DNA from: Chitinophagales bacterium
GTDB taxonomy: Bacteria; Bacteroidota; Bacteroidia; Chitinophagales; Chitinophagaceae
DNA length: 5,516 nucleotides
NCBI GenBank assembly: GCA_025355935.1
Contig: JANXYS010000180.1
Span: 1 to 5,516 of the forward strand
Direction: 5' to 3'
In this document: piece by piece, positions 1 through 5,516 of the stretch
Position numbering within the stretch: position 1 is the first letter of the stretch
How the letters are laid out: each line of letters opens with the position of its first letter
Position numbers and translations under genes: made by a program
Notes under the pieces: generated by a model
The model's database searches: none
Seen by the model: only the letters and a program-made list of their open reading frames with translations
What the model was told of the DNA's origin: nothing

Positions 1-1136
1 TTTTATGGTGGTTGTCAACTGCTGAAAAAGAGCTCTTAGTGGATTCAGTAATTGACCGAAACCGATACCGTATTGTTGGTATGACCGTGCTAACAACATG
101 GATCTTTGCCACCCTAACCTGGACTTACTTCTTCAGTACAATTATAACCTCCATCGGTACATCGATATTACTAGGGTTGTTTATGGGTTTCATCATTTTA
201 ACGATCGACAGGGCTCTTATAAAAGGAATCACTCGTAACAACAAGAAAAAATTCATTCCGTTATTATTTCGGGGAGTACTTGCCCTTACAATCGGAACTT
301 TTATGGCGCAGCCGGCGGTACTGTACATGTTTGATAAGGAAATCAGGCTGCAAACTTCGCTTGATGACGAACAAAAGAAGCTGGTAAAAAAACAGGCCCT
401 TGAGACCTTTTATAAAAGCCAGCGGTTAGAACTGGTGAATGAAAAGAAGGCGATTGAAGCTGCGTCAACTTCGAAATATGAAGACGTTAATAAATCCCGG
501 GATAATTTTCTTGCCGAAACCGACGGGAGTGGTGGCACAGGTAAGGTGGGAATAAAAGACATCGCCATTGCTAAAAGGAATGAATATGAAAAGATTGACA
601 TCGAATATAAACAAGCCAAACTGTCTGATCAGCCTAGATTAACAGCTATCGATGCCGCCCTAAAAGATATAGATGATAAAATAAAACAGAGCCAGGCCGA
701 TTTTGCCGGAAATCTTAATAATGGTTTTTTGACGCGCGTGGAAGCTCTCAATAATCTTCTTAAAAATAATCCGGCACTTCAGTTTAGATATTACCTTATT
801 GTTTTTATACTGATGCTCATTGAGTTAATGCCGGTGATAGCTAAAACAATGCTTCCTTCTGGTAGTTATGATGAAAAAGTGATGCTTCGCGAAGAGATGG
901 AAATTGCCCTCGCGGGGTCGAATATGCGAAAGGAACAAATGTTGAAAGAACTCTACAACCAGGCTGCCTTTGAAAACGATAAAGAAACGATCACGGCATT
1001 TTTTACGCTTACTAATGATGACAGGACTTCAAAAATGAAGGCCTTCAGCCAAAAGTGGAAGGAAGATCCTCACCAAAGTTTCGATGGGTTGTGGGAAAAA
1101 ATGAAAAAGGAGATCTTTACAAAACAGGAAAACTGA
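1..1136 (+). CDS. DUF4407-like integral membrane protein, 5'-truncated by window edge
   Basis: The reading frame is open to the left edge (first full codon at 3) and ends with TGA at 1134-1136. The TTG at 12 is the first possible start, but the preceding in-frame codons read L-W-W. Together with the following LSTAEKELL they resemble the usual N-terminus of DUF4407 proteins (xWWLs.AdkeLL...DRNRY), so the true start probably lies just upstream of the window. Numbering from the TTG, hydrophobic segments fall at about 22-42, 48-66, 82-107 and 259-279, giving four predicted membrane helices. Between helices 3 and 4 is a charged, probably coiled-coil region (about 108-250) interrupted by a Gly-rich stretch (DGSGGTGKVG, 171-180). 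The family-like TIDRALI motif (64-70) closes helix 2. The C-terminal 95 residues are charged and probably cytoplasmic. The molecular function of this family is not known to me; the assignment rests on recalled sequence pattern. I see no frameshift or internal stop. Confidence 0.8.
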   Translation, partial: LWWLSTAEKELLVDSVIDRNRYRIVGMTVLTTWIFATLTWTYFFSTIITSIGTSILLGLFMGFIILTIDRALIKGITRNNKKKFIPLLFRGVLALTIGTFMAQPAVLYMFDKEIRLQTSLDDEQKKLVKKQALETFYKSQRLELVNEKKAIEAASTSKYEDVNKSRDNFLAETDGSGGTGKVGIKDIAIAKRNEYEKIDIEYKQAKLSDQPRLTAIDAALKDIDDKIKQSQADFAGNLNNGFLTRVEALNNLLKNNPALQFRYYLIVFILMLIELMPVIAKTMLPSGSYDEKVMLREEMEIALAGSNMRKEQMLKELYNQAAFENDKETITAFFTLTNDDRTSKMKAFSQKWKEDPHQSFDGLWEKMKKEIFTKQEN

Positions 1137-1169
1137 GAGGATTTCGGTATTTAGATTGGTCAAGTCCGT

Positions 1170-1292
1170 TGTAGCAAAATAATATTTGAATTAAAAAATG
1201 CTACACAAGTTGTAGCAAAAAAAAATTAGAAGTTTTAAATGCTACAAAAGTTGTAGCATTTTTATTCTTTATTTATTTTTTGCTACAAGCTT
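1170..1292. repeat. Three-unit 41-bp periodic array of TGTAGCA / TGCTACA inverted repeats
   Basis: TGTAGCA occurs at 1170-1176, 1211-1217 and 1252-1258. Its reverse complement TGCTACA occurs at 1199-1205, 1240-1246 and 1281-1287. Both series repeat at exactly 41 bp, so each unit is TGTAGCA-N22-TGCTACA-N5. The 22-bp interiors (1177-1198, 1218-1239, 1259-1280) are almost pure A/T and differ from one another, while the 7-bp ends are identical. The 5-bp linkers are CAAGT, AAAGT and AGCTT. At the two internal junctions the ends face each other as 19-bp palindromes, TGCTACA-N5-TGTAGCA, centred at 1208 and 1249. The array lies wholly between the DUF4407-like gene and mutS. It could be a tandem duplication with drifting interiors, a set of phased operator sites, or a structured RNA element; the sequence alone does not decide. 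Confidence 0.85.
1237..1270 (+). terminator. Putative intrinsic terminator after the DUF4407-like gene
   Basis: AAATGCTACAA (1237-1247) pairs perfectly with TTGTAGCATTT (1251-1261) around a 3-nt AAG loop. The 11-bp stem runs straight into a T-rich run (TTTTTATTCTTT, 1259-1270). The stem is AT-rich, with only three G-C pairs, so termination may be moderate. It lies 100 nt beyond the stop of the upstream gene and before mutS, which fits separating the two transcripts. It is also one junction palindrome of the 41-bp array, so the hairpin could instead be a by-product of a protein-binding palindrome. Confidence 0.5.
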
Positions 1293-1391
1293 TTTATATC
1301 GCAAAATTATATTTTGAAAATTCAGGAGTGCGCATTAAAACCGCAGGAAACTCGGAGGAAATCATAAGTATAACTTCCACCTCAATTATCT

Positions 1392-1399
1392 TATTTTTG
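1392..1399 (+). promoter_or_regulatory. Candidate Bacteroidota -7 promoter box for mutS
   Basis: TATTTTTG matches the Bacteroidota sigma-ABfr -7 consensus TAnnTTTG exactly. It ends 5 nt before the mutS ATG, so transcription would begin at or very near the start codon, giving a leaderless or nearly leaderless mRNA. No TTTG is seen at the expected -33 position (around 1367-1372), which weakens the call. The same arrangement precedes the gene at 4082. Confidence 0.35.
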
Positions 1400-1404
1400 T
1401 CGCT

Positions 1405-4011
1405 ATGGCAAAGGCTACCGGGGATACGCCCTTAATGCAACAACACAATTCTATCAAGGCTAAATATCCGGACGCGATCCTGCTATTCAGGGTGGGCGAT
1501 TTCTACGAGACCTTCGGTCAGGATGCCATTATTACGGCCCAGGTTTTAGGAATCACGCTAACGAAACGCAATAATGGTAACCCCGATGCTTCAGAATTGG
1601 CTGGCTTTCCACATCATGCTTTAGATACATACTTACATAAACTTGTTAAAGCGGGCTATCGCGTGGCGATATGTGATCAGCTGGAAGACCCAAAAGCAGC
1701 TAAGGGAATAGTTAAAAGAGGTGTAACTGAGTTGGTTACACCAGGAGTTGCAACCAATGACCGTTTGCTGGAGCATGGAAGTAATAACTTCCTCGCAGCA
1801 CTACATTTCAACGAGGAGAAGATCGGGTTGTCGTTCCTTGATATTAGTACCGGCGAATTTTTCATCGCGGAGGGAGATAAAGAATATACCGACAAACTAT
1901 TACAGAGCCTCCAGCCCGCTGAAGTTATTTTTCAGCGGAACAGGCAAAAAGTTTTCAAGGAATATTTTGGCTCGTCCTTCTTTACTTATACGTTGGATGA
2001 GTGGATATTTTCCGAGGCGTATGCAGAAGAAACTTTATTAAAGCATTTTGGAACCCACAGCCTGAAGGGATTCGGTATAGCAGAATTGAAAAATGGAATT
2101 ATTGCTTCCGGCGCCATTCTTCATTACCTCAAAGATACTGAGCACCCGAATCTGCAGCATATAACTTCCCTGCAGAGAATCAATAAGGATGATCACTTAT
2201 GGATGGACCGTTTCACCATCCGTAACCTTGAACTTATTGGTAACGGGGAAAATACAAGTCTCTTTAAGACAATGAATGCGACAGTTTCACCGATGGGAGC
2301 CAGGCTTTTGAGACGCTGGCTTCTTATGCCATTAAATGATATTGGCAGGATAAACGAGCGGCTGGAAACTGTAGAGTATTTCATCATCGAAACAGACCTA
2401 AGGAATAAAATATCACAGCAAATAAAGCAGGCCGGTGATGTGGAAAGGCTGGCAGCTAAAGTACCTTTAAAGAAAATTAATCCACGCGAGGTATTGCAAG
2501 TAGCCCGTGGCCTGCAGCAAACGGAATTAATAAAACAAGTTTGTGCTGCATCTTCAAATGAATATTTGAAACGATTAGGTGATTCTTTAAACAGCTGTCA
2601 TTATATCCTTGAAAAGATAACCAGGGAAATTCATGAAAACCCGCCTGCCGCAACCAATAAAGGTGGTTTGATTGCTGCAGGAATTCATACAGAGCTTGAT
2701 GAATTAAAAGCCATTGCGAGTGGTGGTAAAAACTATTTGCTCGAGCTCCAGCAAAAGGAAGCCATAGCTACTGGAATTTCATCTCTGAAGATAAGTTTCA
2801 ATAACGTTTTTGGTTATTACCTGGAGGTTACAAATCTTCACAAGTCAAAGGTTCCCGCAACCTGGATTCGAAAGCAAACACTTGCTAACGCCGAGCGTTA
2901 CATCACCCCTGAGTTGAAAGTTTACGAAGAAAAAATTGTTGGTGCGGAAGACAGGATCACCCAGATAGAACAACAGATTTTTCAGGAACTTTTAAATGAG
3001 TTGCAGGATTACATCTCACCAATGCAAGTGAATGGAAATGTAATGGCAATACTCGATTGTTTGTGCTGTTTTGCTAATAATGCACTGCAGTTTGGCTACA
3101 AAAAACCGGTTATGCATGACGGTGATGAATTGTATCTTAAGGAGAGCCGTCATCCTGTAATAGAAAGAAACCTTGTTCCCGGCGAATCTTACATCAGCAA
3201 CGATATCCTTCTCGATTCCTCTACTCAACAGCTTATCATTTTAACCGGTCCGAATATGAGTGGTAAGAGTGCGATACTTAGGCAAACTGCCCTGATTACC
3301 CTGATGGCGCACATGGGTAGTTTTGTTCCCGTTGCCGCAGCCAGCATTCCACTTACAGATAAGATCTTTACCAGGGTTGGTGCCAGCGATAATTTAAGTG
3401 GGGGTGAAAGTACATTCATGGTAGAAATGAATGAAACTGCCAGCATCATTAATAACCTCACATCCCGCAGCCTCATACTCCTGGATGAAATAGGCCGGGG
3501 AACATCGACTTATGATGGAATTTCCATCGCATGGAGCATTGCGGAATATATTCACCAGTCGCCATTTACGCCTAAAACACTTTTTGCGACTCATTACCAT
3601 GAGTTAAATGAGCTGGAGAACAAGTTTCCAAGGATTAAAAACTTTCACATCACCAACAAAGAGCTGGGAAATAAAATCATTTTCTTACGCAAGCTTGCTG
3701 CCGGGGGCAGCACTCATAGTTTTGGTATTCACGTTGCGAGAATGGCGGGCATGCCTCCATCTCTCATTGACAGGGCTAACGAAATTTTACTGCAGCTCGA
3801 AGAAAGCCGCGATAGAAATAACGGCGAAAAAACAACCATAGAGGATACCATGAAGAAATTGAATCATCCGAAACTCCAGCTCAGTATTTTCGACACCCAT
3901 TCGGTTGTTTTTGATGAAATCAGAACTTTACTCGACAGCATTGATATCAACCGCCTTACACCCGTAGAAGCATTATTAAAAATTCAGGAGATTAAAAGTA
4001 AGATCAAATAA
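1405..4011 (+). CDS. mutS: DNA mismatch repair protein MutS
   Basis: This is a complete 868-aa MutS, a normal length for the MutS1 family. It recognises mispaired and small-loop DNA as a dimer, exchanges ADP for ATP, and recruits MutL to start mismatch repair in the cytoplasm. The N-terminal mismatch-binding domain carries the Phe-x-Glu motif in GDFYETF (F33, E35), which wedges into the mispair. Connector, lever and clamp domains fill roughly residues 125-560. The C-terminal ATPase has Walker A GPNMSGKS (615-622), the ABC-type signature region GGESTFMVEMNE, Walker B LILLDE (D694, E695) and the His switch FATHYHEL (H730). The dimer-contact helix-turn-helix (VARMAGMPPSLIDRA) follows. QLSIF at 825-829 matches the beta-clamp binding motif. 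The ATG at 1405 is chosen because MAKATGDTPLMQQ fits the family N-terminus. There is no Shine-Dalgarno sequence next to it. No inactivating change is visible. mutL is not in the window. Confidence 0.98.
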   Translation: MAKATGDTPLMQQHNSIKAKYPDAILLFRVGDFYETFGQDAIITAQVLGITLTKRNNGNPDASELAGFPHHALDTYLHKLVKAGYRVAICDQLEDPKAAKGIVKRGVTELVTPGVATNDRLLEHGSNNFLAALHFNEEKIGLSFLDISTGEFFIAEGDKEYTDKLLQSLQPAEVIFQRNRQKVFKEYFGSSFFTYTLDEWIFSEAYAEETLLKHFGTHSLKGFGIAELKNGIIASGAILHYLKDTEHPNLQHITSLQRINKDDHLWMDRFTIRNLELIGNGENTSLFKTMNATVSPMGARLLRRWLLMPLNDIGRINERLETVEYFIIETDLRNKISQQIKQAGDVERLAAKVPLKKINPREVLQVARGLQQTELIKQVCAASSNEYLKRLGDSLNSCHYILEKITREIHENPPAATNKGGLIAAGIHTELDELKAIASGGKNYLLELQQKEAIATGISSLKISFNNVFGYYLEVTNLHKSKVPATWIRKQTLANAERYITPELKVYEEKIVGAEDRITQIEQQIFQELLNELQDYISPMQVNGNVMAILDCLCCFANNALQFGYKKPVMHDGDELYLKESRHPVIERNLVPGESYISNDILLDSSTQQLIILTGPNMSGKSAILRQTALITLMAHMGSFVPVAAASIPLTDKIFTRVGASDNLSGGESTFMVEMNETASIINNLTSRSLILLDEIGRGTSTYDGISIAWSIAEYIHQSPFTPKTLFATHYHELNELENKFPRIKNFHITNKELGNKIIFLRKLAAGGSTHSFGIHVARMAGMPPSLIDRANEILLQLEESRDRNNGEKTTIEDTMKKLNHPKLQLSIFDTHSVVFDEIRTLLDSIDINRLTPVEALLKIQEIKSKIK

Positions 4012-4081
4012 AAGCCGTCCTTATTTTTATTGCAGCAGCGAATGCTTCACTTACCTGATCTTTAAAATATATTTGTAGCGC
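4012..4081. other. Short intergenic gap between mutS and the secreted-protein gene
   Basis: This 70-bp spacer has no reading frame of note and no clear hairpin with a T-run, so I cannot identify a terminator for mutS. Its right end is AT-rich and carries the -7 promoter box described separately. A TAG at 4076-4078, in frame with the downstream gene, rules out any start for that gene further upstream. Confidence 0.7.
4068..4075 (+). promoter_or_regulatory. Candidate Bacteroidota -7 promoter box for the secreted-protein gene
   Basis: TATATTTG is an exact TAnnTTTG match ending 6 nt before the ATG at 4082. Transcription would start within a few bases of the start codon. No TTTG lies at the expected -33 position (around 4043-4048), where the sequence reads TGCTTC. 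The box gives this gene its own likely promoter despite the short distance to mutS, although read-through from mutS is also possible. Confidence 0.4.
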
Positions 4082-5516
4082 ATGACTAAGCCCTTAATGA
4101 TTTTTTGGATGATGATCTTCCTGGCGGCCGGAAGGGCAAACGCGCAATGTACAACCCTCGGACAAAATCCATCAACTGCGTTTCCCGTTTGCGGTACTAC
4201 GGTATTCAATCAAACAACGGTGCCAATCTGTGGGAGCACTGACCTGGCGGTCCCTGGATGCACTGGCGGATTGGGTGGCGCGAATTATCAAAATAAAAAT
4301 CCTTTTTGGTACAAGTTTACTTGTTTTCAATCTGGCACCCTTGCCTTCAAAATTACCCCGATAGACCTTAATGACGATTACGACTGGCAACTTTACGACA
4401 TTACCGGTCGGAATCCGAATGATGTATTCACAACCCCTTCACTGATAGTAACGGGCAACTGGGCCGGAACATATGGCGTAACGGGCGCCAGCAGCACCGG
4501 ATCAACCCAGATTCAATGCGCATCTGATCCTGCAGCCCACGAAAATACTTTTGCCCAGTCGCCAAAACTAATTATAGGTCATGAGTATTTACTCCTGGTT
4601 AGTCATTTTACGGAAACACAAAGTGGATATGGCCTGCAATTTACTGGTGGCACAGCAGTAATTACTGATCCTAAGTTACCAGCGCTACTTGACGGTGAAG
4701 CGGCGTGCGACTCTAAGCATATTGTAATCCGCCTTAATAAAAAAATGAAATGTAAAAGCCTTGCGGCCGATGGTTCAGACTTCAGTATTAATACCGCCCT
4801 TACCTCCATTATATCTGCCAGCAGCGTTCAGTGCGCGTCGGGGTTTGATATGGATTCCATAGTATTGACACTGGATAACCCTATGCCGCCAGGCACTTTC
4901 AAAGTTTCAGTAAAAACAAGCAGCGTCGATGGCAATACACTCCTTGATAATTGCGATCGCGGAGTGCCGGTAGGCGATAACGTTTCCTTTGTTGTTTACC
5001 CGCTAGTTCCGACCCCCATGGACAGTTTAACCAAGGTCAAATGCTCTCCAACAAGTGTCGAGCTTGTATTTAAGAAAAATATTTTATGCAGTTCAGTGGC
5101 AAGTGGCGGATCAGATTTTATCGTTACCGGGCCATCGCCCGTGAGCGTGGTCTCAGCCTCAGGAATCAATTGTAAAAACGGGCTTTCAAAAAAAATCATC
5201 GTAAACTTTTCTTCCCCAATTCAGCTTGGTGGCATTTACACTATTACTTTACAGCAAGGGTCAGACGGTAATACTATTTTCGACGAATGTAGCCAGGAAA
5301 CACCGGCCGGCAGCAGCCTGCAGTTTACCGTCGCTGATACCGTGAATGCAGATTTCAACTTTTTAATTACTTATGCCTGCGACCGGAACATTGTGAATTA
5401 CAACTACCTTTCCCGCGACGGCGTAAATAAATGGAATTGGACATTTGATGATAGCACATCCAGTACCCAGCAGAACCCGGTAATTACATATAGCAATCTC
5501 CGCCCCAAAAGCACAA
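4082..5516 (+). CDS. Secreted Cys-rich protein with tandem Ig-like repeats and PKD-like domain, 3'-truncated by window edge
   Basis: A frame of 478 codons is open from ATG 4082 to the window edge with no stop. An in-frame TAG two codons upstream fixes the start at or after 4082. The first residues form a Sec signal peptide: K3, hydrophobic core LMIFWMMIFLAA, and likely cleavage ANA|QC after A21. Residues 22-195 form an aromatic- and Gly-rich, probably beta-sandwich domain (NPFWYKF near 73-79, DDYDWQLYD near 98-106). Two Big_5/SbsA-like Ig repeats follow (about 199-308 and 314-420), each with four matching cysteines and a DGNT..D.C motif. From about 423 a PKD-like domain begins (ADFNF, then WNWTFDDS at 451-458 and QNPVITYS). 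This architecture is typical of large Bacteroidota surface or secreted proteins, often exported by the type IX system. The C-terminal sorting domain that would prove this is outside the window. The substrate or binding partner is unknown. Confidence 0.85.
   Translation, partial: MTKPLMIFWMMIFLAAGRANAQCTTLGQNPSTAFPVCGTTVFNQTTVPICGSTDLAVPGCTGGLGGANYQNKNPFWYKFTCFQSGTLAFKITPIDLNDDYDWQLYDITGRNPNDVFTTPSLIVTGNWAGTYGVTGASSTGSTQIQCASDPAAHENTFAQSPKLIIGHEYLLLVSHFTETQSGYGLQFTGGTAVITDPKLPALLDGEAACDSKHIVIRLNKKMKCKSLAADGSDFSINTALTSIISASSVQCASGFDMDSIVLTLDNPMPPGTFKVSVKTSSVDGNTLLDNCDRGVPVGDNVSFVVYPLVPTPMDSLTKVKCSPTSVELVFKKNILCSSVASGGSDFIVTGPSPVSVVSASGINCKNGLSKKIIVNFSSPIQLGGIYTITLQQGSDGNTIFDECSQETPAGSSLQFTVADTVNADFNFLITYACDRNIVNYNYLSRDGVNKWNWTFDDSTSSTQQNPVITYSNLRPKST

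Noticed and set aside
12..14. TTG as the real start of the DUF4407-like gene
   Set aside because: The upstream in-frame codons encode LWW, which matches the family N-terminus, so the gene very probably begins outside the window.
1170..1292. CRISPR-like array (19-bp repeat, 22-bp spacers)
   Set aside because: The repeat is too short, there are only two full copies, the spacers are low-complexity A/T sequence, and no cas gene is present.
1281..1316. Promoter with TTTTTTG and TATATTTTG
   Set aside because: The second element has a 3-nt rather than 2-nt spacer within TAnnTTTG, and the distance between the elements is too long for the Bacteroidota consensus.
1354..1358. GGAGG as Shine-Dalgarno for mutS
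   Set aside because: It lies about 46 nt upstream of the ATG with no start codon at the right distance. The frame from 1339 is open, but the extra residues do not resemble the MutS N-terminus.
1328..1435. GTG-started 35-codon frame overlapping the mutS start
   Set aside because: The GGAG is too close to the GTG to serve as a ribosome binding site, the peptide resembles nothing, and the frame overlaps the well-supported mutS start.
1748..2041. 97-codon frame inside mutS on the + strand, and several minus-strand frames within the genes
   Set aside because: They overlap strongly supported coding sequence in other frames, have no recognisable protein features and have atypical composition; they are shadows.
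4012..4060. Terminator after mutS
   Set aside because: TTATTTTTATT is present, but no stable inverted repeat precedes it.
4172..5199. Minus-strand open frames (4172-4390, 4603-4809, 4996-5199)
   Set aside because: The + strand here is one continuous frame with a signal peptide and recognisable repeats, so the opposite-strand frames are incidental.

Overview
The window looks like ordinary chromosomal DNA from a member of the Bacteroidota, most likely near Chitinophagaceae/Sphingobacteriales. The reasons are the style of the MutS protein (N-terminal TPLMQQ..IKAKYPDA, C-terminal QLSIF clamp motif), a DUF4407-type membrane protein, a secreted Cys-rich protein ending in a PKD-like domain, weak or absent Shine-Dalgarno sequences, and two exact TAnnTTTG boxes (the Bacteroidota -7 promoter element) just before start codons. 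The lineage is inferred from these signs; no database was consulted.

Layout, all on the + strand. (1) Positions 1-1136 hold the 3' part of a DUF4407-like integral membrane protein gene whose start lies upstream of the window. (2) Positions 1137-1404 are an AT-rich intergenic region. It contains three units of a strictly 41-bp periodic array, TGTAGCA-N22-TGCTACA-N5. One of its junction palindromes forms an 11-bp hairpin followed by a T-rich run and probably terminates the upstream gene. (3) Positions 1405-4011 hold a complete, intact mutS encoding the mismatch-recognition ATPase (868 aa). (4) Positions 4012-4081 are a 70-bp gap with a -7 box. (5) Positions 4082-5516 hold the 5' part of a long secreted protein gene that runs off the right edge: signal peptide, N-terminal beta-rich domain, two tandem Ig-like repeats with matching cysteines, and the start of a PKD domain.

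The three genes do not look like one pathway. MutS is a cytoplasmic housekeeping DNA-repair protein, while the flanking genes encode an inner-membrane protein of unknown role and a cell-surface/secreted protein. Each downstream gene has its own candidate promoter element, so they are probably independent transcription units. I see no mobile element, CRISPR array, tRNA or rRNA. The most unusual element is the 41-bp periodic inverted-repeat array upstream of mutS. The next most interesting is the internally duplicated four-cysteine module of the secreted protein. I did not find convincing evidence of a new multi-gene system.
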